From Serripes groenlandicus (taxonomy: Eukaryota; Mollusca; Bivalvia; Cardiida; Cardiidae), in assembly GCA_031761405.1 (NCBI GenBank), contig JASEVX010000003.1, forward strand, positions 118,552,849 through 118,616,848: DNA of 64,000 nt, in the 5' to 3' direction. A model generated the notes under the pieces. It saw nothing but the letters and a program-made list of their open reading frames with translations, ran no database searches and had not been told where the DNA came from. The translations under genes and the position numbers were made by a program. The stretch's first letter is position 1; every line of letters starts with the position of its first letter. Positions 20,990 to 33,180 of this stretch are shown one piece after another.

Positions 20990-21920
20990 TACATGTATGA
21001 ACTGTTTGATGTTTATCACCTCAGATATAACAGACATTGTTCATGAATATGAAATTTAGATCAGCATCAAGTTTGTTGCTTATATGTTGTTAGGTTGACA
21101 CATGACTCAAAACGAATACGACATTCTGTAGGGTTTACTGTCTGAAAATGAATTATCTTGTAGAATAACCAAAAATAGATTATGACAGTTGTTAACAATA
21201 TACAGTTACACAGATTGATCTGGTACTGCGCTGTTCTCAATCACTTAATGGAGATATCAAGGATTTTCAGACAAAGATGTTATAACTGAAACTGATTAAC
21301 AGATGAGCTGTTCATGGTTTCATTGACAAGTCCCTTTACTCACTTGCTATACATACTCAAAAGTTTGCTTTCCTTGGGCACTGCCCTGTAAACATGCTAT
21401 GACATTATTTTTTGTGTAAGTGTCTTTGACTTAATATAGTGTAACATATTGACACATGTAATAATAACATGTTTATTCTGTATTATAATGTGTGTATGCC
21501 ATTGTGGATTTTGAAGGAGAGTGTTATAGTGTGTTATGTTTGGAAGGTGTTAGTGATAACCATATTGTTGGTTAAACTGACTTAAACCTTCACCTGATAT
21601 CAAAATGTTTAGATTGGTATGCTTTGAAACTTTAATCAAGAACAAATTGAAATCATTTTGGAAAAAAGAAATTGCTGTTTGTGTGCTTTTTTTCTTTTCC
21701 CACAGTGATGAGTGTATTGTTTGCCTTGCTAGGGAGACACCTAGGGATCAGTCAGTATGTCAGTTCATCCATCATTATTTCACTTACAGACATAATGGCA
21801 GGTAACACAGTGTCTTCTTAAAACACAAGTTGATTTTACAAAGGTACCCTAAGTGGTCTGATCACATTAAATCTCATTGTTTTTCCAGTATTTCTTTAAA
21901 AGTTTTATGTTCCCGTTCAT
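20990..21920. other. Intergenic, nothing recognised
   Basis: AT-rich sequence without an open frame of note, TIR or tandem repeat that I could identify. Confidence 0.4.
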
Positions 21921-21924
21921 TTTT

Positions 21925-23105
21925 GATCACCTGGGCAAAGGGCACAATGTGTTTTCTGATCGGTCTATGTCCGTCGTTGTCGTCAGAGTCTTCTGTCGTT
22001 AACTTTTAGCTTTAAACACAACATTTTCTGCTAAACCACTTGACCAATGTCCGCTAAACTGATCATTTGGTGGTCCTCTTTCAAAATAATTATATGTAGA
22101 ACTTTGGTTGCTTGGGTGACCATCTACATGACATCCAGGCGGAATCAGAAAATGATGCAAAATACCAACCTTTTGAAAAATTTCATAATTATGAAAGTGC
22201 TTGTCTGATTTCAAAACAGATATGTATAACTGTTCCTTCAGTAACCATTTACATCATTTTTCCAAGTAATAATGATTGGTTGAAAAACAGGTGTAATCAG
22301 AAAAGGGCTAGAACTAACATTAAACTTCCAATGACATCTCTTCATCCGCTGTACCTATTTCAACCAAACTAAATAGGAATGTTTCTTTGGGTTCCTCTTT
22401 TAAAATTGTTAAAAGATATAAATTTATACACAATTTAGGCTGCTGCTGCATCGGAAAAGGAGAAAAATGACATTTCAAGTATTTAGAAGAAATGTGCTTG
22501 AGTGACACTGTAAATTATTTATTTAAGCCATAATGATTGGATAGAAAAGAATAACTACCAGGCGGCATCAGAAAAGGGGTAAAATAAGTTTAGCTTCAAA
22601 TGACATAGCCCTAAACCCATAACCAATATCAAACAAACTTCACAAAAATCTTTCTTAGGTGGTCCTCTGTCAATTTGTTCGAACATTTAATGTCTTTTAC
22701 TAACAAGCTGTTTTGTTTGCATTCCATTCCAACTCTTGATACAAAAATCCACGTTAATTGTGGGATCGCCGATTGTCGAGTTAGCTACGTCCACATTAGC
22801 AACGGTAACTAGCCCGACAATTTTTGTCGACATCAAAAACAATGGCGGACATCGTAACGTTAAACGATGTCTCAGACACTTTTTCGACCGCTTATTTGCA
22901 ATACTCGCCAACACTTTGACAACAACAGAGGGCTACATCTTTCTATAGATACTATTTTAATGGCGGTGCTTCCTTAGTTTCTAGAATCGTGCGATCTGAT
23001 TGGCTTACGTCCACTGTCAATCAAAAATCGGCGATCCCACAATTAACAGTAGCATTTGCTACTATACTATCATTAAGGTGATCGAATAAGGCCCATCTTG
23101 GCCCT
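21925..23105. repeat. Dispersed repeat (same family as 8405-9215) split by a MITE
   Basis: Left edge TGATCACCTGGGCAAAGGGC; internal GGTGGTCCTCTTTCAAAAT and several GGCGGCATCAGAAAAGG/GGCGGAATCAGAAAATG phrases; right edge AAGGTGATCGAATAAGGCCC. The MITE at 22754-23046 interrupts it near its right end. Confidence 0.5.
22754..23046. mobile_element. TTAA-flanked MITE with 22-bp inverted ends
   Basis: Left end TTAATTGTGGGATCGCCGAT and right end its mirror ATCGGCGATCCCACAATTAA, 293 bp in all. Flanks could be read as a TA or a TTAA duplication, so mariner-like or piggyBac-like origin stays open. No coding capacity; moderately CpG-rich interior. Confidence 0.75.
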
Positions 23106-23109
23106 CATT

Positions 23110-24260
23110 TGACATTTTGTTTATAAACTATTTTTCTTTCATATATGTAGTAGTGCTATAGTTACACATTGCTATCAATGTCATTTACCTGTACTCGGTG
23201 TAGTGGTCAGTTGATCCTGTTGACATAACAAGGAGTTAATAACCAATTTATCATTGTGTTATCTATGATTTACTATTTTATTTCTCACAATTTCTTTATG
23301 GACAATCATTAAAATTGTACTCTACGATTGAACAGATTTACTTTGATGTTACAGTATAATTTGTATTGACAGATGAACGAATAGATGTATATTTTTTTTT
23401 TTATAGTTTAATTTAATTTGTGATATTTTATAAAGGAGATGACTATTATCAGGAACATATATATCTACATTCATGCTACTATTCTTTAATTGTCAGTTGT
23501 TACAAGTTGGTTTCTGTGTCACACTGAGAGACAAGTAAAGGAGACAAAGAGGTGACATTTTGATATTGTTAAATCAGTGTTCTCAAAAGTTGTCGACCTT
23601 GATTATTATATTAACGAAATAATCACATAACCAAACAGATAGCCTTGCTACTGTAAATGTCTGCTTTGTTCAAATTATTACTATACTTTTTATACCATTT
23701 ATGAGATGTTTTTATGTATTTATTTCTGTAGACTGACCTTTTCAATATAAATATGATTCTTATCTTTTACAAAGACTTTATTTTGATTACTACATCTAAC
23801 TCAAACATCATTAAGATGTACATTTATGGGAAGAGCTTGATCAGCATGTGGTACAAACAAGCTGACCAGGGTCTTCTCTGGTATTATATATGTTTTCGGA
23901 CAAAAAAAGGCTCAAGGTCACTCGGATTTCACCGCGCCCAAGTGGTTAGCCAGGCAGGATTCGATGCGTCCACGCTTATATGCATTCTGGCTTCAATGCC
24001 TTCTCCCAGAAGAGTCATGGAGGAATGCTTTACGTGTATGCTATGCACATATATTAGCTAAGTACTGTTTAATTACACAGGGAGTATGCATACAGGTGCA
24101 ATAACCATTGTATAACTATTTGAATAATAATGCAGAAAATGGCGTAATAATTCAACTCAATGAAAAAAGATAAACCAACTGGAGGTTGATTCAGAGGTCA
24201 ATACTACTTTGCATTCTGGAATATAAACAATACGTTTGAATAACTAACAACATTTAAAAA
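23110..24260. other. Intergenic, nothing recognised
   Basis: AT-rich with a poly-T run near 23391. A short stretch near 23930-24000 (CGCGCCCAAGTGGTTAGCC, GATTCGATGCG) hints at a worn SINE head, but too little is left to call it. Confidence 0.35.
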
Positions 24261-24284
24261 CTTCACAAACCGATGTTGAGAGCA

Positions 24285-24965
24285 ATGTGTCACGGTATCT
24301 AAATCTATTGGGATGATTGCCATGTCCCAACGTGTCTTAAGATGTGCAAGCTATTGTGACGATGGCCTGTCAGCTACAATAGCTAATGCCTTTCTGTAAT
24401 TTATCGTGGTTATTGCCTAGTCGCAACCATCCAACTTTCCAAATGTATATGCAAACTATTGGTTAGATGGCCTTCTCACATGGTATCGGCAAGCTATTGG
24501 TATGATGATATTGTCGTAACATGGCATGACGCTATTGGTTTGATGGCCTTATCGTAATGTGTCATGGTATCTCCAAGCTAGTGTTATGTTTGCTTTGTCG
24601 CATCATACATGTAATGGTATCTCCAAGCTAGTTTGTGATGACCCTGTCACAACGTATCATAGTATCCGAAAGCCAGCGGGACTATGGCCCTGTCGTAATT
24701 TGTCATTGTTCGGCAAGTAATGGGTATGGTGGCCCTGTCGCAACGTGCTATGGTATCTACATAGCATTGTAATGATGACATTGGCGTTACCTGTCACGGT
24801 ATAAGTATGTTATTGTGATGATGATATTGTCGTAAAATGTCACAGTATCTGTAAGCTTTTTCAAAACTGGCATTGTATCACGAAATATGCAAGCTAGTGT
24901 GATGATGGCCTTGTTGTAACGTGTCACAGTATATGCAAGCTATTGTGTTGATGATAATTTATTTA
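24285..24965 (+). repeat. Diverged tandem array, roughly 50-60 bp units
   Basis: The phrases CAAGCTATTGTGATGATGGC, TGTCGTAACGTGTCA and GGTATCTGCAAGC recur about a dozen times with substitutions and small indels. Old minisatellite; exact period cannot be fixed by eye. Confidence 0.7.
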
Positions 24966-25059
24966 TGGCATTGCATTGGTCTTTGACCGTAATCGGCGTT
25001 TGAACCGGCTACACAACATTTTACTCTTACAGTATACTTAACCATTTCTTCAATTATAC

Positions 25060-25540
25060 CAAATATATGAAATCGACAACTCATATATTCAGACAAAAAC
25101 TATGGAAAATCTCTTATGGATAAAGCTTAAGATAAGGTAGAAAAACGTCTACATTCTTACATATTAAAAGAATTATCTACATACAGAGTTTAAAGAATGA
25201 ATTGCAGGTGGGATATTTCGCAGTTCCACAGACAAATCCGGCTGTTAATTGGTCGATTTAGCCGGCAATTTTACATTAGTCAGGTGCAAGCGCCAAATAC
25301 GGACATCGACTTTCACTCGATGTCTTTCCACAAAGTTAATGAAACATACCTCGATTTTGCGTGCCTATTTTTCGAGATAATCGAGATTGGCCAACCGGTT
25401 GATATTTGTCTGGTGCACTCGTTCTAAAATTACTTCATATTGCATTCGAAGTCGTTTATCCTAGTTTTGACAGCCGGACTGGGAATTTAGAAACAATGTC
25501 CCGACTATATGCACCCGTCATAGTTATAGACATTACTATG
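25060..25540. other. Intergenic; one unassigned 76-codon frame
   Basis: An open frame at 25197-25427 (+) has no recognisable domain, no splice context and no relation to its neighbours. Its somewhat higher GC suggests an old repeat fragment rather than a gene. Confidence 0.3.
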
Positions 25541-25555
25541 TAACCTCACATGTGC

Positions 25556-25726
25556 CAGGTAAAGGCGCCGAACTATGGTTGCATTTGCTGAAATGGGAGA
25601 TATTTTCCAGCATAAGCGCCTCAAAACAGAATTCGTGTTTCAGGTAAAGGCGCCGAACTATGTTTGCATTCGCTGAAATGCAGATATTTTCCAGCATAAG
25701 CGCCTCAAAACAGACTTCGTGTTTCA
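25556..25726 (+). repeat. 85-bp tandem duplication
   Basis: CAGGTAAAGGCGCCGAACTA starts at 25556 and 25641. Both copies run to CAAAACAGA.TTCGTGTTTCA with only a few changes. Confidence 0.85.
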
Positions 25727-25729
25727 ATA

Positions 25730-27200
25730 TATCCCGTTTCGCTGAGTTTCGGCAGCCACTTGTAAAATACAGGCGGAATTAGATCGACGTCATTGCTACC
25801 ACCCTCGGTTTTATAAGCCTACTATTCTTGATAGAAGTTGTGAATGGCACATACATGCATTCGAAGTACAAGCGCTTCGAGTTGCACTTGTTACTGTTCT
25901 AGCGAGTTACACAGGATGATTTCCTTTGTAATGTAATCAACCCCACAAGGTTAAAGCTTGATCGGTTCAAATTCCATGTCGCTATCAGAGAACAGTATGC
26001 ACTTGTTAATGTTTTAAACATTATAATATTTTAACACAGTGGCTTCTTCATTCCCATCTCCAGTAAAAATAAGGAATCCTATATCTATAAATATAAATAG
26101 ATACTTTAAACAATCCCAGTCTATGAATAGCTGAGGCTGGGATACCACAGCGGTATTGCACAATATAGTGGCATATATATAGGGTGAGTTACGCCCCAGT
26201 CCGCTATAAACGGGGTCGCTGTATTAAATGACTCAATAACTTGGTGTGTAGACTAGACACATACCGCTTGTTGATAATCCTTTACACTACAAAGCCGGCT
26301 TATAAACCACGTTGGGAAAGTTTACTTTTATTTTCCACATATGCGAACGACTAATGAAATATTAGGCGGAAGACGTCTAAGTGTTCATGATCACTTACGC
26401 TCTCATGTTTCCAAAAAGGCACACATTTCATATAGACATCGTGGAAAACTAAAATAGACCTACCCGTATTGGTAAGGGATGCGTTACTTATACTAAAAAT
26501 AGATGAAGTAAACGGTTTGTTGAGATACAAGTTTAACGATGTAAAATTGTAAGTAATACATTTTTAATATTTAACAATAACAGTGGATAGTCATTAATGT
26601 AATTTAGTTTTTTATGTATCATTATCATATACCGATTCTGCAAACAACTTGTTAGTTCAAGTGCTTTTCATATTGAGTTGTATAATATTCATTTCTAAAT
26701 AAAGATACACGCAATAAATCCATAATGTCTCACAACGACATCGGATGAATTTTCAGAGTAACGACGGAAAAAGGGTCAAAATAAGTTTGACTATGTTATG
26801 TTATGCCAAGGTATTCGTTTGGTTTTCGATGTATTCGTCTGTGAACACTTTCAATCTGCCATGTTCACTCGAGATTGCGTTGTTCCAGGTCAATCTGTGA
26901 ACACTTTAAATCCGCCATGTTCGCTCGAAACTCGCGAATTTCATCTCTCACAGAAAAGTTCAAATACTTCTGACAAAGATGTCATGTTCGTTCAGAGGAC
27001 ATGGATGAACTGGCAGATCCTAATCAACAAATATCATTAATATACTATTTTCATAAAGAACCGCTTACATGCTCATGACTTTGGTATCTGTCCTTTGAAG
27101 CAGATGTCTGTTTGCGTGTAACGTATATTTTTATAAACCTTCGTGTAAAGTATTACTTCTAGCAGTCAGGTCTGACACCAATTTATTCAAGGAGACTTCA
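25730..27200. other. Intergenic; short direct repeat only
   Basis: The phrase TCTGTGAACACTTT.AATC.GCCATGTTC.CTCGA occurs twice (about 26837 and 26894, 57 bp apart). Otherwise no gene or element recognised. Confidence 0.4.
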
Positions 27201-27209
27201 CTAATGCCT

Positions 27210-28033
27210 CAGTCAAATTTGCTCTACGGCTAGGATACGGCGGCCATAGGCCACCGACATAGAAAGATACATGCGGTGGCCGCAGAGAATTTGCGGTGGC
27301 CTCAGGATCACCCTAGGGCGTTTCCCTACATTTGCAGGCCTTAGGGCTCGCCGTTCGATTGAAGCGCGGAGTTATAACTGTTTTCATGTTTAGATTCGCC
27401 GTATCAATTAGACACGCCGTAGCCATGCCGTAGATGGGTTCCATGGCGACCATACGTCAGGCGTACCATGGCCATGCGTTTGTCGTGCGGCTGTCCTAGG
27501 GTCTTATAAATTGCAATTTACTTTTGCGGACCCCAAACAATTACATCGGCCGCAATAATTCCACAGGCTCCCTGGGGCAGCCTTAAGGTGGCCCTAAGAT
27601 GCCCGTATAGTGGCCTTGCGGCATGTGGCACATCCTGCAGGCAATGCAAGGCCCACACACGGCTCTAGTACGCTCGCCACACGCCATCCGTACGGCCCTC
27701 GTAGCAGTTTTTTCCGTGCGTGGAGCAGGTCTTTTTCATATGTAATTATCATTCATATCTGTCTCATAGATTCGCCGTATGGTCCGCCTGCGTGCGCCTA
27801 ACAGCTACGTTGCGTATGCCTTGGTATTTGTCAAAACCCTACGGCCGCCAAAGGGACACCCTAAGGCAACCCTTCGTCATCACTTCAAAAGCCGTACGGC
27901 AGCCGCAGGTTTTCTGTCTCTACACAATACGCCGTGCTACCCTTACATATGCAACTGCTTCAGTATGTGACCCTGTAAAAGCTACGCCGGCCCTATATTG
28001 TAAATCCCACGGCCGCCGCGGCAAATGTGACTG
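27210..28033. mobile_element. GC-rich putative non-autonomous DNA element
   Basis: An 824-bp block visibly richer in G+C than its AT-rich surroundings, packed with ACGGC, GCCGTA and GGCCGCC words in both orientations. Its edges form a short inverted repeat: CAGTCAAATTTGC at 27210-27222 against GCAAATGTGACTG at 28021-28033 (12 of 13 match). No target duplication could be confirmed. Open frames inside are short and have no recognised domain. The element boundaries are inference. Confidence 0.45.
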
Positions 28034-28039
28034 TTTGAT

Positions 28040-30120
28040 TCAATGGTAACCACGTTGGGATGATCGATTTAGATTTATAAATGTAAACATTAATTTGGAA
28101 CTAATATATGGCGGGTTATATAAATCCGCATGAATCGAAGTGACTCTCAAGTAATGTATATATAGTAGCGTATTAAAGCGACTGAACTCCAGATACCCAA
28201 CTGTCGAAAAAAAAAAAAAAAATCCAATTTTAAGAAAATAAGTGTTATTTTTGTATTTGGGGCATTAAAATATGATAACTGACATATTACATACCCCTAT
28301 AATCGGTGAGATTTTCTTGTTTTCGATACTTTTTCCATCACAAATTCTACCCCGTCAGTAACGGGGTAAGTTTATAAATAGCTTTCGATGCTTTTAATCT
28401 CATTCATAACGTGACTTGAAAAGTCGTCACGTGAATTGAAGAGTCGTCACATGACCGATAGGACGCATGCGCATTAAATGAAACATTTTTATACCATGAA
28501 GGTTTTATGCAAAATCATTAGGAGCTCATGCAATCACAAACAAATCTCTATGATTACTGTCGTTCGACTCCGCCAAACGTGTAAATTGTGTATAACTGTA
28601 CACGCCTGTCAGTGTGAACCGTTATATAGTTATATCACGTGATCGTTGCAAGGTGCCCGTCTGAAGGATTCCGTGGTATTTTTAAATAGGAAACCCCTTC
28701 ATCGGGACAATTGAAAACGACTCAAGTTCACTTTATTGATAAAAAACGATACATGTTCTACCCTGGTTTTACTTGGATAACATAAAGAATAACATTTAGG
28801 GCGAATTCGATTTCTTTTTTTTTTTTGTTCGTTCCATCTGGATTTCAGTCGCTTTAAAATCGAGAACTATTAGTTATATCGGTTCCTGGTAAAAGGTCGT
28901 ATCGCCTGTTTATGTATCCGAATTTACATACGAGTTGGACGGAAAAAGAAGGGTAGTTCTAGGATAATTCCATTCTCTATATTTCGACTTTTGACATGCT
29001 TTATCAATTAATAATCAATTTGTTTAAAATTGTTATCGGCGAGTTACATGTGTTATTTAATTCAGTTCTTATAATCTAGTGGTGAGCTGCCTAACGCTCA
29101 AAAGACAATTTTTATGGTAACCTTTGGAGACAGGGATTCAAATGTCAAATCCTGTGAAAGTAGTTTCAATCTACATGTACCTATACAATATTGACGAGAA
29201 CTGATTCAGCATCACGGAAGTTACACCGAAAGTGATCATTATACGTAACATGTTTCAAAATCGTTGTAATAAAAGTGCACGTGCGTTGGAATTATACATG
29301 TTTGTGGGAACCCACAGCTTGTTTAAGTCCATTTCTGTCTAAACCCACAACGCTTTGATGGGTCAACGATATGGCTCTGTTAAACATGAAACTCTATTTA
29401 GTTTCAGCACATCGGAGTTTGTTTTTACGAAAACATCTAAATCAAACTTGCTTATCGGGCATAACATGTGAAGTTAAACTTCAGTAACTATAGAATCACG
29501 CTGGGATTTCGTGTTACCTGTCACAGTTATAATGTCTATTGCCTGTTCGATCCGAACAACTCAATTCAATGGTATTCTTCTTATTTAAGAAAATTCGAAT
29601 AAAGTCAATATGACTTGTTGGATTTTCGTGTGGGTAAATAAATAAAAGCGATACATATCTAGTTTCACACAAGAAGTCATTTTATCATAGTTTATAGACA
29701 AAGACGTTTAGCATAACTCTCTTAAGGTTATGTAAAGACAGAGTATGTACATGATTGCCCGAGATTTGGTTCAACGCACTTACAACGTGTCTCATTGTCG
29801 CGTTCACGTCTCATTTAGATACATTTGTCTAATTAATATAACCTGATCCCGACAGGCTTGTGTTTTAGGCAACCGATTTAGGAGCGGGATGGCAATGGTT
29901 AGAATCCCATTGATAACAGTAGGATTTGATTGGTTAGAATCACATTGATAATAGTAGGATCTGATGGGATCTGACCATTTAATAGTCTTTCAGCTAGTTC
30001 ATATCTCAGAAATAACTGATCTTTCAGATAGAAGGGATACTTTACTTACAGTCTTTCTTCTGTAGGACATGTTCACTTATGTTTCATGATGGAATTTACA
30101 ACCATCTTAAGCCAGCACAT
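28040..30120. other. Intergenic with minor repeats
   Basis: Holds a poly-A run (28207-28222), a doubled motif AAGTCGTCAC near 28420-28450, and a roughly 50-bp direct repeat GGTTAGAATCCCATTGATAA (about 29897 and 29930). No gene recognised. Confidence 0.4.
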
Positions 30121-30129
30121 AATTGAGTT

Positions 30130-30850
30130 TCCTTTACTTGATATAGATAACGGATAACGTCCAAGCTCGCCTTACACGGCCGCGTATGGTGTTTGCTTAA
30201 ATACTCCGAGCAATTGCTTATAAAACTTAATTTGAAGCTTATCTACCTCTTTGTATTCATATATTCCCCAAACCTCGGCTCCGTAGAGCAGGATTGGAGT
30301 CACTATTGTTTAGAAAATAGTCAGTTTTGTTTAAATACCAAGATATAATCTGTCAAATAGTAAAAGGATAATGTGGTATGCTTTATTGGCCCTCTCGCTT
30401 ATGTTCTTAACTGACAAAAACACATATTACCAGTATAATGAACAGCTATACCAAGATAGTAAAAGGTCGATACTATTACAATATTTGGTTATCAATAGTC
30501 CAATTAAAATATTGATTTGACTTCATTTCTCAAAAATGCATATTTCTGTTTTATTGATATTTATTTTCAGAGACGAGTTTTTCGAGTATTCGTGGATAGT
30601 GTTCAACTGTTGTTGTAAGCTTTATGGAATAGTGGTAAAAAGTGTTATATCGTCCGCAAAATGTAACATAAATAAAGGTAGTAAATCTAAATTTATATCC
30701 GTCAAATCTTTAATATCTAATACATCACTCACATCATTAATATCAAGTATGAACACAATAGTGGATAAGGGATTACCTTGTTTAAACCTACCGATACGTC
30801 GAAAAGTCGGAGGAAGTGCTATTTCTGTCAATTTTAAACTCGTCTAAATT
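30130..30850 (-). pseudogene. Decayed non-LTR retrotransposon (LINE) reverse transcriptase fragment
   Basis: On the minus strand 30831-30622 reads RFKQGNPLSTIVFILDIND and then MLHFADDITLF, the finger/palm region with the [FY]xDD catalytic box (FADD). Further along, about 30310-30140 reads TPILLYGAEVWGI, KFYKQLLGVFKQTPYAAV, a stop codon and GELGRYPLS, the conserved C-terminal part of many LINE ORF2 proteins. The frame changes between the blocks and there is an internal stop, so it is dead. The endonuclease domain and 5' part are absent; the microsatellite begins where upstream ORF sequence would be expected. Clade not assigned. Confidence 0.85.
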
Positions 30851-30853
30851 ATG

Positions 30854-31448
30854 ATCGTCGTCGTCGTCGTCTTCATCGTCTTCGTCGTCGTCGTCATGGT
30901 CGTCGTTTTTGTCGTCGTCTTTGTCGTCGTCGTTGCCGTCGTCTTTGCCGTCGTCTTCGTCGTCTACATCGTCGTCTTCGTCGTCGGCTTCGTCTTCGTC
31001 GTCGTCGGCTTCGTCTTCGTCGTCGTCTTCGTCGTCGTCTACATCGTCGTCTTCGTCGTCGGCTTCGTCTTCGTCTTCGTCGTCTTCGTCGTCGTCTTCG
31101 TCGTCGTCTTCGTCGTCGTCTTCGTCGTCGTCTTCGTCGTCGTCTTCGTCGTCGTCGTCTTCTTCGTCGTCGTCTTCGTCGTCGTCTTCGTCGTCGTCTT
31201 CGTCGTCTTCGTCGTCGTCTTCGTCGTCGTCTTCGTCATCGTCTTCGTCGTCGTCTTCGTCGTCGTCTTCGTCGTCGTCTTCGTCGTCTTCTTCGTCGTC
31301 GTCTTCGTCGTCGTCTTCGTCGTCTTCTTCGTCGTCGTCTTCGTCGTCGTCTTCGTCGTCGTCTTCGTCGTCGTCTTCGTCGTCGTCTTCGTCGTCGTCG
31401 TCGTCGTCGTCGTCTACATCGTCGTCTTTGTCGTCGTCGTCGTCGACT
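30854..31448 (+). repeat. ~600-bp CGT/CTT-type microsatellite (9-bp TCGTCGTCT unit)
   Basis: Almost uninterrupted trinucleotides, mostly TCGTCGTCT with variants TCTACATCG and GGCTTCG near the left side. Long frames in all phases (poly-Ser, poly-Val/Phe, poly-Arg, Lys-Thr) are artefacts of the repeat. It begins at the edge of the LINE fragment. Confidence 0.95.
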
Positions 31449-31455
31449 CCGGCGG

Positions 31456-33172
31456 GGTTGGTTAAGTTTTGCGTTTAGGTCATTTACATTGAAACTATCA
31501 AACCTAATACTTTGAAACATAGAAAACTTGTTCATTTAATTCTCTTCTTCACGCCGTATGCTAAAGACGCTGAGTTCGGCGTGTTTTTTGGGATAAAAAA
31601 CAAAAATTCTGATGTATTTTGGTTGATTTTGAGAATTGGCGGTGTCGGTATATATTTTCTGCATTTTTTTAAACATCGATTTCAATTTATTCCCAAATAA
31701 TAAAAACATTATGTCCTTCAACATATTATGAATATTTTTAATCGGATTGTGTTTTGGGGGTCAAGGTCAATGATTATAATAAAAAACGATGTCCACTTAT
31801 TGTGCAGAAATATTTACAATTTTGAACTAACCATTTGTTCTAGAGTGATCAATTTGACAAATATATAATGATTGATCAACAGGCATTGATCGGCTTTTCT
31901 CATTGGCCTGTCCTTACACCAGACTCAGCTTATGATCTTGACTGATTGCGAAAGCCATCCGACGTAGAAATCTTCCTTACACGTATATGAACTTGGATTT
32001 ATTTCCACACGGTAAATAAGTGTATGTAAGTATGTTATCAATAATTTCAAAACGCTCTTTAGTGAAGAGTCATCAACGGACAATCAAAGCACGGATCAGC
32101 CATGTTAAAATTGTACTTGAGTCTTGACATGCCTGATTTATATCGAAAGTATAAACTGCTTGGGTTTGAAGTTACAGCCCTTTGATTGAAAGCCCGCTTC
32201 GCTACCGGGGCTTGGTATTTATCGGTTATCCGGATCGTTGTTGGCTAACCTGTCTGAATAATATCGCGTGTAAATTACCCTTGCTGTTTGACTTCCCTCC
32301 TTGGGTTTATTTAACAACATAATTTATAGTATAAAACTGGCTAAAAGGTAACACTCTCGGATAAATATAAAATATGATTCGAATTTTCCTCCTTGCCTTT
32401 TGAAAACACAAACATTTCGATACGTGTCATGTAGAGTATTTATATATATTAAAGTCAAACCAATGATTGTTTACACTGCGACCTTTTCAATCTAAGTCCT
32501 TCTAATCTCTTGTATTCTTTCATTTGAAAATCGAATGGGTTTATATGTGGTTGTGCTCACAAAATTAAACTTAAAAGGACTAAACAGCATTACGATGATC
32601 AAAATATCAATTTGAAAAGAAAAAAACAAATATTTACATGCATTGAAAACTAATATTTTAAAAGGAAAACAAAATCTAATTTGCGTCAATGTCCTGTAGA
32701 AATGGTCTGTGCCATTATAACTATACGCGGCACAATTATTGTTTTCTATATCATATTGGTATTGCCCTTATTTGGATATGTAACGTTTTCGCCATTCACC
32801 TTCAAAATGTGTTATAAACTTTAGCTTACATGAATGTGAAAATATACATGTAGTTCTATTTACTTGAACAACATAACCAAAATAGAGATCTATTTCAATA
32901 TAGTATGAAATGTCAAGGCAAATATATATATGTTAAGCAATCCCAGATCTGTACGTATTGCAAGAGCTTAATACACGCTTTGATTTGATTTTGATATATA
33001 AGACACTTCTACACGCAATCTAGCAATGGCTGGTAATTGCAAATACTCCAGGTCATTCGCGCTTATTGAAAGTTTGTCAAATATGCCTATGTACGAATTA
33101 GATCTGTTCCATTAGATAATATCGTCAGACACAAAGATGGAAGTATTTTTTCTCAAGTTTCGACTGCTATGC
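31456..33172. other. Intergenic, nothing recognised
   Basis: AT-rich, short frames only. No TIR, tandem repeat or domain identified. Confidence 0.4.
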
Positions 33173-33180
33173 ATTTTTAG

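Noticed and set aside
23900..24010. Protein-coding exon or tRNA near GATTCGATGCG
   Set aside because: Too short and worn; at best a SINE remnant.
30851..31535. Long frames coding poly-Ser, poly-Val/Phe, poly-Arg and Lys-Thr proteins
   Set aside because: They are the six-frame readings of one CGT/CTT microsatellite, with no start context or neighbours suggesting a gene.
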